A stretch of DNA of 64,000 nucleotides from Peterkaempfera sp044755465 (GTDB taxonomy: Bacteria > Actinomycetota > Actinomycetes > Streptomycetales > Streptomycetaceae): assembly GCF_044755465.1 (NCBI RefSeq), contig NZ_JBIVRB010000011.1:137315-201314 (forward strand). The letters are read 5' to 3'. The notes under the pieces are model-generated. The model worked only from the letters and a program-made list of their open reading frames with translations. It was not told the DNA's origin and searched no databases. A program made the position numbers and the translations under genes. Position 1 is the first letter of the stretch; every line of letters starts with the position of its first letter. Below, one piece after another: positions 32,846 through 42,500 of this stretch.

Positions 32846-32934
32846 CAGCGCTGCTCCTGCTCCCAGCCGTCATGTCCCTCTACCAGCAGCCGAAGAGCAA
32901 GCTCGACGACTACACCAACCAACTCGCCCAGTGA
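32809..32934 (+). CDS. short frame, probable continuation of the membrane protein
   Basis: This 41-residue frame (MASATAEDDIELTALLLLPA, then VMSLYQQPKSKLDDYTNQLAQ) overlaps the end of the previous gene in another frame and has strongly G/C-ending codons. It is either a tiny overlapping gene or the true C-terminus of the 32369 product displaced by a one-base error. No ribosome site is evident. Confidence 0.45.
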   Translation: MASATAEDDIELTALLLLPAVMSLYQQPKSKLDDYTNQLAQ

Positions 32935-33038
32935 GGGTTTCATATCCTGCGCCATGCGACCTGGACAACCATCCCGAAAGGAGGAACGCGATACCTGCCT
33001 TCTGGCGTCAGGGACAGGCACCACAAGACGATCGTCCT

Positions 33039-33608
33039 ATGGCAGATCTGATTTTCTTCGATCTGGACGGCACCCTGGTCGATCCTTCGCTGAGCACCAC
33101 CGACGCAGGCTCCGTTCCCTCCTGCCGATGCTCGGCGAGCCGGTTCCGGAAAGTCCCGGCCTGCTGGACGCGTGGATCGCCGAGCGCTACCTCACGGTGT
33201 TCGAGGAGTCCTGGCGGTGCTATCCCGATGTCCAGCCATGCCTGGAGAACCTGAAACGGCTTCCCCGAGGACCGCGTCTGGCTGTTCTCACCAATGGGGA
33301 CCCCGAGCAGCAGCGCGCCAAGCTCGCCCGCTTCAGCCTCCTCGAATACTTCGAAGCCGTCCTGACCCCGACCGAGCTCGGTGCGGCCAAGCCCGTCGCC
33401 TACGCCGCCGCCTGCCGGCGGATGCGGACGGACCCCGCGCAGGCGGTCAACGCGGGCGACATGCTGGAAAGCGACGTGAACGCAGCCGCCCTCGCCGGGC
33501 TCGCCGGCATCGGGCGGCTTCGTCACCGGTGGACCATCGCCGACGGCAGAGGAGACAGTGCTCCGCATCGAACGGCTCACCGACCTCCCGACCACCTATC
33601 AGGCATGA
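33039..33608 (+). pseudogene. HAD-superfamily hydrolase with two frame breaks
   Basis: The start MADLIFFDLDGTLVDPSLST carries the HAD nucleophile motif DxDGT in one frame. The body (RLRSLLPMLGEPVPESPGLL, AVLTNGDPEQQRAKLARF, GDMLESDVNAAALAG) is in a second frame from about 33100. The end (GGFVTGGPSPTAEETVLRIE, RLTDLPTTYQA) returns to the first frame near 33513 and stops at 33608. The frames together make a normal HAD hydrolase of about 190 residues. Either the gene is decayed or two indels were introduced by sequencing. Confidence 0.75.
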
Positions 33609-33709
33609 ACACCTGACCGGCTCTCACGGCCGTCGTAAGTGAGCGCCCCGGGTCAACGCCTTCCCCGGGGACACGCATCAGCTGGTTCCAAGAAGTGCTC
33701 AGTCACACG

Positions 33710-35449
33710 TCAGCCGGCCGCCGGGTCGCCGCTGCCGAAGCGCTCGCGGTACGCGTCGAGGTCATCGTCGCTGATCTTGGCGAACAGCACCGGCGGGACG
33801 GTGAAGGCCGTACCGGCCGGGACGAAGTCCAGCGTCTTGGCCTGGTCGGGGCTCGCCCAGGTCAGGCCATGGGCCGCCGCGTCCGCTCCGAGGGCGAAGG
33901 CGTCGCGCAGCACCCCGCTCGCCGTCGGGATGAACGGCTCGGAGACCACCGAGTAGAGGTACATCAGGTTCATCGCGGTGCGCAGGGTCAGCGCGGCGGC
34001 CTCCGGGTCGGTCTTCACCTGGAGCCAGGGGGCCTTCTCGTCCAGGTAGGCGTTCCCGGCGCTCCACAGGGCGCGCAGCGCCTGGGCGGCCTTGCGGAAG
34101 TTCAGCGCCTCCAACTGGGCCTCGTACTCGGCCAGCAGCGCCGCCGCCTGCTCGCCCACCCGCTGCTCCGCCTCGCCGGGCACGCCGCCGGCCGGGACGT
34201 CGTCACCGAAGCGCTTGCGGCTGAAGGAGAGCACCCGGTTGACGAAGTTGCCGAGGGTGTCGGCCAGGTCCTTGTTGACGACCGAGGCGAACAGCTCCCA
34301 GGTGAAGCTGGAGTCGTCCGACTCGGGGGCGTGCGCCATCAGGAAGTAGCGCCAGTAGTCGGCCGGGAGGAGTTCCAGCGCGGCGTCGGTGAAGACGCCC
34401 CGGCGCTGGCTGGTGGAGAACTTCCCGCCGTAGTACGTCAGCCAGTTGAACGCCTTGACGTAGTCGACCTTCTTCCACGGCCGGCGCGAACCGATGATCG
34501 TGGCCGGGAACATCACCGTGTGGAACGGGACGTTGTCCTTGGCCATGAACTCGGTGTACCGGACGTCGTCCGCCTCGTACCACCAGGACTTCCAGTCGCG
34601 GACCTCGCCCGCCGGGGCGGCGTCCGCCCACTCCTTGGTGGCGCCGATGTACTCGATCGGCGCGTCGAACCAGACGTAGAAGACCTTGCCCTCCGCCGCC
34701 AGCTCCGGCCACACATCGGCCGGGACGGGGACGCCCCAGTCGAGGTCACGGGTGATCGCGCGGTCGTGCAGACCTTCGGTGAGCCACTTGCGGGCGATGG
34801 AGGAGGCCAGCACCGGCCACTGGTCGCCGTGGGCGGCGATCCACTCCTCCACCTCCGCCATCAGCTTGGACTGGAGCAGGAACAGGTGCTTGGTGCTGCG
34901 GACCTCCAGGTCCGTGCTGCCGCTGATCGCGGACCGGGCGTCCACCAGGTCGGTGGGGTCGAGCACCCGGGTGCAGTTCTCGCACTGGTCGCCACGGGCC
35001 TTGTCGTAGCCGCAGTACGGGCAGGTGCCGACGATGTAGCGGTCGGGCAGGAAGCGCTCGTCGGTGATCGAGTAGACCTGGCGGATCTCCCGCTCCTCGA
35101 TGAAGCCGTTCTGGTGCAGCTCGCGGGCGATCTCCTGGGTGATCTCGCGGTTCTGCGGCGAGGAGCTGCGTCCGAAGTAGTCGAAGGAGAGTCCGAAGCC
35201 GTCGTAGACCGCCCGCTGCTGGTCGTGCGCGCGGGCGCAGAACTCCGCGACCGGCAGCCCGGCCTCCTTGGCCGCCAGCTCGGCGGGGGTGCCGTGCTCG
35301 TCGGTGGCGCAGATGTACAGCACCTCGTGGCCGCGCTGCCGTAGGTAGCGGGAGTAGACATCCGCCGGAAGCATCGACCCGACCATGTTGCCCAGGTGCT
35401 TGATCCCGTTGATATAGGGCAGGGCGCTGGTGATCAGGTGTCGAGACAT
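33710..35449 (-). CDS. metG: methionyl-tRNA synthetase
   Basis: This 579-residue class I aminoacyl-tRNA synthetase charges tRNA-Met. HIGH is present as HLGN (residues 18-21, in ALPYINGIKHLGNMVGS), KMSKS as KFSTS (343-347), and a zinc knuckle as CPYCGYDKARGDQCENC. The C-terminal helical anticodon-binding domain is complete. ATG 35449 is followed by SRHLITSALPY, the normal beginning. The E. coli/archaeal-like sequence type differs from the other MetRS type that I know from Streptomyces (YYVSTPIYYVND start), so a second metG may exist elsewhere in the genome. It is divergent from a TetR gene. Confidence 0.95.
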   Translation of the reverse strand: MSRHLITSALPYINGIKHLGNMVGSMLPADVYSRYLRQRGHEVLYICATDEHGTPAELAAKEAGLPVAEFCARAHDQQRAVYDGFGLSFDYFGRSSSPQNREITQEIARELHQNGFIEEREIRQVYSITDERFLPDRYIVGTCPYCGYDKARGDQCENCTRVLDPTDLVDARSAISGSTDLEVRSTKHLFLLQSKLMAEVEEWIAAHGDQWPVLASSIARKWLTEGLHDRAITRDLDWGVPVPADVWPELAAEGKVFYVWFDAPIEYIGATKEWADAAPAGEVRDWKSWWYEADDVRYTEFMAKDNVPFHTVMFPATIIGSRRPWKKVDYVKAFNWLTYYGGKFSTSQRRGVFTDAALELLPADYWRYFLMAHAPESDDSSFTWELFASVVNKDLADTLGNFVNRVLSFSRKRFGDDVPAGGVPGEAEQRVGEQAAALLAEYEAQLEALNFRKAAQALRALWSAGNAYLDEKAPWLQVKTDPEAAALTLRTAMNLMYLYSVVSEPFIPTASGVLRDAFALGADAAAHGLTWASPDQAKTLDFVPAGTAFTVPPVLFAKISDDDLDAYRERFGSGDPAAG

Positions 35450-35650
35450 CCTCGGATGCTCCAATTTCTCCTGCGGGCACCCCGAGGGTGCCGCGACGGG
35501 GTGAACAGGGGGCCACGGCGCAGGACTGCGACCTGCGGTGGGCCAGCACATCGTAGCGAAACGTGCGGAACCGGCCGCACCCATTCCACGGAGCGGCCGC
35601 GCCGCCCTGCCAGGCGCCCCGGACCGGCATCCCCCGTTAGGGTGTTCGAC

Positions 35651-36436
35651 ATGGCCACCCGTACGCGCCGCCCGGCGGCGCCTCCCGCGAAACCGGCCGG
35701 ACCCCGCCGCCGGCTCAGCGTGGCCGAGCGGCGCGAACAGCTGATCGGCATCGCCCTCGACCTCTTCAGCCGACGCTCGCCGGACGAGGTGTCCATCGAC
35801 GACATAGCCGCTGCGGCGGGCGCCTCCCGGCCGCTGGTCTACCACTACTTCCCGGGCAAGCAGAGCCTGTACGAGGCCGCGCTGCGCCGGGCCGCCGACG
35901 AGCTGGCCGGGCGTTTCGCGGAGCCCTTCGAAGGGCCGCTGTCCGAGCGGCTGCACCGGGTGATGGGCCGCTACCTGGACTTCGTGGACGGGCACGGCCC
36001 CGGCTTCGCGGCGCTGCTGCGCGGCGGCTCGGTCTCCGCCAGCCCGTGGACGGACGCCGTCATCGACGAGGTGCGCCGGGCGGCGTACGAGCAGGTGCTC
36101 GCACACCTGGCCGTCGAGGAGCCCGGGGCACGGCTGCGGCTCACCGTCAGGACCTGGATCGCCAACGCGGAGATCACCGCGCTGGAGTGGCTGGAGGACC
36201 GCAGCATCCCCCGGGACGAACTGCAACTGCGGCTGGTCCAGGAGTTCGTCGCCGCGCTGACCGTCACCGTGGCCCGGGAGCCCCGGCTGCTGCCGGCGCT
36301 GCGCGGCTTCCTGGCGGCGGAGACACCCGACGGGCCCACCGGCAGGCTGTTCGGACAACTGGCCCTGCTGCTGGCCGACCCGCAGGTCTCCGCAGCCATG
36401 GACCGGCTCACGAGCGGCGAACGCCAACCGGTGTGA
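35651..36436 (+). CDS. TetR-family regulator
   Basis: This 261-residue regulator has a basic, Pro-rich leader and an HTH at about residues 30-75 (LIGIALDLFSRRSPDEVSID, DIAAAAGASRPLVYHYFPGK). The C-terminal domain is typical of TetR_C helical domains. The ATG at 35651 lies 7 bases after TAGGGT, a plausible -10 box, so translation is probably leaderless. It is divergent from metG by 201 bases and 48 bases ahead of the WDPW-repeat protein gene. Confidence 0.9.
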   Translation: MATRTRRPAAPPAKPAGPRRRLSVAERREQLIGIALDLFSRRSPDEVSIDDIAAAAGASRPLVYHYFPGKQSLYEAALRRAADELAGRFAEPFEGPLSERLHRVMGRYLDFVDGHGPGFAALLRGGSVSASPWTDAVIDEVRRAAYEQVLAHLAVEEPGARLRLTVRTWIANAEITALEWLEDRSIPRDELQLRLVQEFVAALTVTVAREPRLLPALRGFLAAETPDGPTGRLFGQLALLLADPQVSAAMDRLTSGERQPV

Positions 36437-36484
36437 TCTGGTAGAAAAGCTTGGCCGTCCATCGAGGGGAGCAGGCTCACCGCC

Positions 36485-37924
36485 ATGTCAGGGAACGGTT
36501 TCGTCAACGCACGGGCCTCAGCGAATCGCGTGGCAGCGACAGTCGACGCGGTCTCCGAGGCCCTCCTCACCGGACGGGCGTGGCTGCACCCCGCCGCGTC
36601 CCTCACCCACCGGACCGCCCACGACCTCTTCTCCCCGGCCGTCGACGGCGACGAGCGCCAGGTGCTGCCGGGGCCGGTGGCGGTCGTCGGCTGGACCTCC
36701 ACCGCGCTGCCGCCGTCGCTGCTCACCGCCGGGCAGCAGGTCCTCGAACGGCTCGGCGGCGGGCCGGTGCTCGGCCGGGAACTCCCGGCCGCCGACGCCG
36801 CCGCAGCCTTCCACCTGCCCGTCAGCGCCGACCCGGCGGGGGCGGAACTGCGCCCCGCCCTCCCGGAGCTGTCCACTGCGGCCGACCGGCCGGGGCCGCT
36901 GCTCACACCGGACGTACCGGGCGTCCGGGTGCGGCTGGCGATCCCGCCGGTCTTCCACCCGCTGCTGGTGCAGGGCGACTCCGGGGGGCTGGCGGCGCAC
37001 CTGGTGGAGACCGCCGAGGAGATCCTTGCCGGTGCCCGGGGGACGGCCCGCCGCGACTGGGCGGCCGTCACGGCGGTGTCCGCGCAGGCCGCGCGGGAGG
37101 CCGGGGCGTTCTTCGCGGGGGTGTGCCGGCTGGACGTCGGCGGGCGCGAGAGCACCGCCACGCTGGTCGCCACGGTCACCCCGGCCGACGGCGCGGCGTC
37201 GCTGGCCGACGCCTGCCCGCACGCCGAGATCCGCGAGGTGCGGCTGCCGTGCGGCCCGGCGGTCCTGCTGGTCGAGGCCCGCACCACGCCCGTACCGGCC
37301 GTCCTCTCCGCCGACGGGCGGCGGCGGCTGATCGGCACCTCCACCGTCCTGGCCCTGATCCCGCTGCCGGACCGCACCCAGGTGCTCGCGGTCCAGTTGA
37401 GCACGCCGTACGAGCAGGACTGGGAGCTGTACGCGGGCGCCTTCGCGGATCTGCTGCACGGCATCGCCATCGCCTGGGACGGCGTGGCCGCCGAGCCCAC
37501 TCCCCCGCCCGCCCCGGAACCCGCCCCGGCGCCCGTGGCACCCCCCGCGCCCCCGACACCCGTCGCACCCCCGCCGGCGGCGCCGCCGACCCCACCGACG
37601 CCGCCCGCGCCGCCGGTCGCCCTCGACCCGTTCGGCACCGTGACCAGGTCCTCGGCACCGGCGGCCCCGGACCCGCACCGGCCCCCGGCCCCCACCATGA
37701 CGACGACCACCGCCGCCACGCCCACAGCCACACCCACGCCCACGTCCGCCAAGCCGGGCAAGGGCACCCCCGTCCACGTACCGCCCGCCGACTGGGACCC
37801 GTGGGGTGGGCCGCCGGCCACCACCACGACCGCCGCCGAAGAGACGCCCGAAGAGGAAGAACCCGAGACCCCCAAGGGCACCCCGGTCCACATCCCCCCG
37901 GCCGACTGGGACCCCTGGGCCTGA
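36485..37924 (+). CDS. uncharacterised protein with C-terminal WDPW repeats
   Basis: This 479-residue protein has no recognised family. Residues about 1-340 form an Ala/Leu-rich globular part (RVAATVDAVSEALLTGRAWL at the start). A Pro-rich linker of about 50 residues and a Thr-rich stretch follow. The end carries two copies of GKGTPVHVPPADWDPWG (the second KGTPVHIPPADWDPWA) separated by an acidic EETPEEEEPE spacer; the protein stops right after the second. Short repeated aromatic-acidic tails suggest a docking or export signal. There is no signal peptide or membrane segment. It lies 48 bases after a TetR gene. Confidence 0.7.
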   Translation: MSGNGFVNARASANRVAATVDAVSEALLTGRAWLHPAASLTHRTAHDLFSPAVDGDERQVLPGPVAVVGWTSTALPPSLLTAGQQVLERLGGGPVLGRELPAADAAAAFHLPVSADPAGAELRPALPELSTAADRPGPLLTPDVPGVRVRLAIPPVFHPLLVQGDSGGLAAHLVETAEEILAGARGTARRDWAAVTAVSAQAAREAGAFFAGVCRLDVGGRESTATLVATVTPADGAASLADACPHAEIREVRLPCGPAVLLVEARTTPVPAVLSADGRRRLIGTSTVLALIPLPDRTQVLAVQLSTPYEQDWELYAGAFADLLHGIAIAWDGVAAEPTPPPAPEPAPAPVAPPAPPTPVAPPPAAPPTPPTPPAPPVALDPFGTVTRSSAPAAPDPHRPPAPTMTTTTAATPTATPTPTSAKPGKGTPVHVPPADWDPWGGPPATTTTAAEETPEEEEPETPKGTPVHIPPADWDPWA

Positions 37925-38052
37925 ACCCACCCACCCACGCCCACGCCCCACCACGCCCCGGCCAAGCCCCACGGCCGACCCGATGTCACACTTCCGGCCG
38001 CCGTCCTGTCCCCCCTCCAGAAGCGCCCACCCCGGACCCCTGGAGGCCCGCA

Positions 38053-38613
38053 ATGACCCCCCGCATCTCGCTCACCCCGCCCCGCACCCTGGTGAACCGC
38101 GTCGGCGCCTGGTACTCCCGCCGGACGTACGGCAAGGTGCTCGACCCCGGCCTCGCGATCGGCCACAACCGCAAGACCCTGCTGTCGTACGTCAAGCTTG
38201 AGCGCTCCGCCGCCAAGTGGAACGCGCTCGACCCCGCCCTCAAGCAGCTCGCCGTGATGGTCACCGCGGCCCGGATCAACTGCTCCTGGTGCATGGACTT
38301 CGGCCAGTGGGAGAGCAACGGGCTCGGCCTGCCGATGGACAAGGTCGCCAAGGTGCCGCAGTGGCACGACCACACCGACGCCTTCACCGAGCTGGAGTGC
38401 CAGGTCATGGCGTACGCCGAGGCGATGACCGAGACCGAGCCGACCGTCACCGACGAACTCGCCGCCACACTGCTGGAACAGCTGGGCGAGGCCGCCTTCG
38501 TGGAACTCACCCTGATGGTCGCGCTGGAGAACCTCCGCTCCCGGACCAACAGCGCCTTCGGCCTGACCAGTCAGGGCTTCTCCGACGCCTGCGCGGTACC
38601 GTTGCGGGCGTGA
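38053..38613 (+). CDS. carboxymuconolactone decarboxylase/AhpD-like protein
   Basis: This 186-residue protein has the CMD/AhpD core (LDPALKQLAVMVTAARINCS, then WCMDFGQWES) with a redox-type CxxC (Cys-Ser-Trp-Cys). Such proteins can act as alkylhydroperoxidase-like thiol oxidoreductases. The ATG at 38053 has TGGAGG 6 bases upstream. Its stop overlaps the start of the ECF41 sigma gene by four bases, and ECF41 genes are known to sit next to CMD-type genes, so it is probably the sigma factor's target. Confidence 0.93.
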   Translation: MTPRISLTPPRTLVNRVGAWYSRRTYGKVLDPGLAIGHNRKTLLSYVKLERSAAKWNALDPALKQLAVMVTAARINCSWCMDFGQWESNGLGLPMDKVAKVPQWHDHTDAFTELECQVMAYAEAMTETEPTVTDELAATLLEQLGEAAFVELTLMVALENLRSRTNSAFGLTSQGFSDACAVPLRA

Positions 38614-39494
38614 TCGACGCCACCGAGTTCGAACAGCACCGTTCCCTGCTCTTCGGCATCGCCTACCGGATGCTCGGCAGCGTCGCGGACGCCGAGGACC
38701 TGGTGCAGGACACCTGGCTCCGGTGCAGCCAGGTGTCCGAACCGGTGGCCAACCCGCGCGGCTACCTCTCCCGGGCCGTCACCAATCTCGCACTCAACAA
38801 GCTGACGTCGGCCACGGCCAGACGTGAGCAGTACGTCGGCCCGTGGCTCCCCGAGCCGCTGGTCACCGTGCCGGACGCCACCGGGGACGTGGAGAAGGCC
38901 GAGTCGGTCTCGCTCGCCATGCTGGTGGTGCTGGAGAGCCTGTCACCGCTGGAGCGGGCGGTCTTCGTCCTCAAGGAGGTCTTCGGCTTCTCGTACCGGG
39001 AGATCGCGGAGGCGCTGGACCGGACCGAGGTCGCGGTGCGCCAGGTCGGTTCCCGGGCCAAGTCACACGTCCAGGCGCGCCGGCCGCGTTACGAGACCCC
39101 GGCCGAGGTGCGGCGCCAGGTGACGGACGAGTTCCTGGCCGCGTGCCTGGGCGGCGACCTGAACCGCATGCTGGAGCTGCTCGCCCCGGACGTCACCGCG
39201 TGGAGCGACGGCGGCGGCAAGGTCAAGGCCGCGCTGCGCCCGCTGTACGGCGCCGAGAACGTGGCCCGCTTCCTGGCCGCCGTGCTCGCCCAGCCCATGG
39301 CGGACCCGCGTGTGCTGGCCGTCGACGTCAACGGCCGGCCGGGTCTGCTGTTCACCTCGGCCGGACGGCCGGACACCGTCGCCTGCGTGGAGGTCGCGGA
39401 CGGCCGGATCACCGAGGTCCGGTTCATCCGGAACCCCGACAAGCTCCGCCACCTCGACCACCTCGACCACCTCGACCACCTCGACCTCACCTGA
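38610..39494 (+). CDS. ECF41-group sigma factor
   Basis: This 294-residue extracytoplasmic-function sigma factor has sigma-2 (IAYRMLGSVADAEDLVQDTW) and sigma-4 (FSYREIAEALDRTEVAVRQV) regions and a fused C-terminal SnoaL-like extension, the ECF41 hallmark. The extension carries DVNGRPGLLF, a conserved ECF41 motif thought to set activity, plus WSDGGGK. GTG at 38610 overlaps the CMD stop. The very end is a 9-base repeat (CACCTCGAC, four times) encoding HLDHLDHLDHLDL; this repeat is unusual for the family. Confidence 0.93.
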   Translation: MIDATEFEQHRSLLFGIAYRMLGSVADAEDLVQDTWLRCSQVSEPVANPRGYLSRAVTNLALNKLTSATARREQYVGPWLPEPLVTVPDATGDVEKAESVSLAMLVVLESLSPLERAVFVLKEVFGFSYREIAEALDRTEVAVRQVGSRAKSHVQARRPRYETPAEVRRQVTDEFLAACLGGDLNRMLELLAPDVTAWSDGGGKVKAALRPLYGAENVARFLAAVLAQPMADPRVLAVDVNGRPGLLFTSAGRPDTVACVEVADGRITEVRFIRNPDKLRHLDHLDHLDHLDLT

Positions 39495-39535
39495 CCCGGC
39501 CCCACCCCCCACTCCGCCCAGACCTGCCCCGACCA

Positions 39536-42500
39536 CTACGCCGTCCCGCCCCGCAACACCCGCCCGCCCAGCGCCGCCGCCACCGTCGCCAGCACCGCGC
39601 ACCCCGCCACCACGGCCCAACCGACCGGCCCCAGCGCGGTGTTGCCGAAGAACCGGTTCACCCCGGGCAGCTCCACCGTCGCCACCAGCGCGGCCACCGA
39701 GGCCGCGCAGGTCGCCAGCACCAGCGGACTGCGCCACCGCCCGATCAGCGTCTGCCCGAGCTGCGCCCCCACCAGCGCGGCCAGCCCCATGGTGGAGGCC
39801 CGCCGCCGCCCGCCGGGCAGGAACCGGGAGAGCCGCGCGACCTGCCAGGCCACCAGCGCGGCTGCGGCCGTGGCACTGCCCCGGACGGCCAGCACCCGGC
39901 CCACCTCCGGCCCGGTGAAGCCATGGGCGGGACCGGCCGTCTCCTCCAGGGCGCCGTCCTCGCCCGCCCGGGGCGTCAGCGCCACCGCCAGCGCGGGCAG
40001 CATGTCGGTGAGCATGTTGACCACCAGCAGCTGACGGGTGCTCAGCGGCGCCCGCCCACTGACCGCCGTACCGACCAGCGTGAAGGCGATCTCGCCCGCG
40101 TTGCCGCCCACCAGGATGGCCACCGCGTCCCGTACGCTCGCCCAGAGCGACCGGCCCTCGGCCAGCGCGTCCAGGATCAGCCGGGGGTCGGGGGCGGTCA
40201 GCACCAGGTCGGCCGCGCTGCGCGCGGACCCGCTGCCCCGCCCCGCCACCGCGATGCCCACATCGGCCCGGCGGATGGCGGCGGCGTCGTTGGTGCCGTC
40301 CCCGGTCATCGCCACGACCCGGCCGCAGCGCTGCAACTCCCGGACGATCCGGACCTTCTGGGTGGGCGAGACCCGGGCGAAGACGGCGGCCCGGCTCACC
40401 GCCTCGGCCCGCCGGTCGGACGGCAGGGCCTCCAGTTCGGCGCCGGTCAGCACCCGGTCGGCGTCGGGGATGCCGATGTCGGCGGCGACGGCGGCGGCGG
40501 TGGCCGGGTGGTCGCCGGTGACCATCACCGGCCGCACCCCGGCCCGTACCAGCCCCGCTACCGACGCCGACGCGTCCGGCCGGGGGGTGTCCGCGATGCC
40601 CACGAACCCCAGCAGGCAGGCGTCCCGCACCCGCTCGGCCAGCTCCTCCTCCCCCGCCACCGGACCGACGTTCTCGCCCGTGACCTTGGCCACCGCCAGC
40701 ACCCGCAGCCCCCGCCCGGCCAGCGACTGCACCCGCTCCCGCGCCCGCTGCCGCCGGGCCTCGGTGAGCGGCACCGGCCGCCCGCTGCGGTCCAACACCT
40801 CGCGGCAGCGCTCCAGTACGGTCTCCGGCGCCCCCTTGACCGCGATCAGCGGCCCGTCCCCGGCGTCGCCCAGCGCCGCCGAGAAGCCGCGCCCGGTCTC
40901 GAACGGCAGTTCCTCGATCAGCTCCCAGTCCGGTGCCTCGTCGTGGTCCAGGGCGGCCTCCGCGACCGCCCGGTCGGTGGCGTGGGCCAGCCGGCGCCCG
41001 CCGTCCCGGAACGGCGGGCAGGCTCGGGCCGCCGTCCGCAGAATCCGGCGGCCGGTGCCGTCCGCGATCGGCACCGGACCGTGCAGCGCCGCCGTGCGGA
41101 CCAGCGACAGCCGACCCTCCGTCAGGGTGCCCGTCTTGTCGAAGCAGACGGTGTCCACCCGGCCCAGCGCCTCCAGGGCCCGGGTGGAGCGCACCAGCAC
41201 GCCGAGTCCGGAGAGCCGCCGGGCGGCGGCGAGTTGGGCGACCGTGGCGACCAGCGGCAGGCCCTCGGGGACGGCGGCGACCGCCACCGCGACCCCGGAG
41301 GCCAGCGCCTGCCGCAGCCGCAGGCCGCGCAGCAGGCCCAGCCCGGTGACGGCCAGGCCGCCGACGCCGGTGGCGGGCAGCGCGATCCGGGTCAGCTCGG
41401 CGAGCCGGGCCTGAAGGCCGGCCGAGGAGCGCACCCGGCCCGCCGCCCGCGCGGCGCGGCCCGCCTCGGTGGCGCCGCCGGTGGCGACGACGACGGCGAG
41501 GCCGGAGCCGGCCAGCACCACGGTGCCCTCGTAGAGCATGCAGCCCCGGTCGGCCGGGGCGGCGTTGGGCACCGCCTCGGGGGACTTGCCGACCGGCAGC
41601 GGCTCACCGGTGAGGCTGGCCTCGTCCACCTCCAGCGCGACGGCGACCAGCAGCCGGGCGTCGGCGGGGACCACGTCCTCGGCGTGCACCACGAACAGGT
41701 CGCCGGGGCGCAGCAGGTCGGCGGCGACCCTCCGGCTGGCGACGGCGGCCGGGTCGGGGAAGCGGGTGGCGCCGCCGGGGGGCGGCGGTGCCACCAGGCG
41801 GGCGTGGGAGCGCTGGCGGAGCAGCAGGTCGCGCAGGGCCCGTTCGGCGCGCATCCGCTGGGCGCCGCTGACCACGGCGTTGCCCAGCATGACGCCGCCG
41901 ACCAGCAGGGCGTCCACGCCGGAGCCGACCACGGCGGAGGCGGCGGCGCCCATGGTCAGTACGGGGGTGAGCGGGTCGTGCAGCTCCTCGCGGGTGGCCC
42001 GGTAGAGGGCGGCCACGCCGAGGGCGGGGGCGGCGAGCCGGGTGCCGGTGGACCGTACGCCGGGCAGGGCCAGGGCGGCCCGGCGGGTGGCGGTGGCGAG
42101 CCGCCATGCGCGGTTGTGCTCCGGCCTCGGCTGCTCCCGGGCCGCTTCGGTCTCGGCGGCGCGCAGTTCGCGCAGCCGGCGGTAGACCTCGTCGCCGGGC
42201 AGGGCGTGCCAGGTGTCCCGTACCACGGGGGGCGGGGCGGGGCAGCGGGCGGCGCCTCTGGCCCGTACGGCTCCGGCGGCCATCGCGCCGAGCGCCGCCA
42301 GGTGGACCGGTGGGATGGTGCGCCAGGTCTTCCACGGCACCCGGCCGCGCTGCGGCGGGCGGGAGGCGGAGAGCAGCGCGCCGAGCACCGAGGCGGCGGC
42401 GGAGGTGTGGGCGGCGGCGGCGGACTGGGCGCGGGCGGCGGGCAGGGCGGTGAGCACGCGCCAGACCTGTTCCAGCGCGGGGCGGCTGCCGTTCCTCTTC

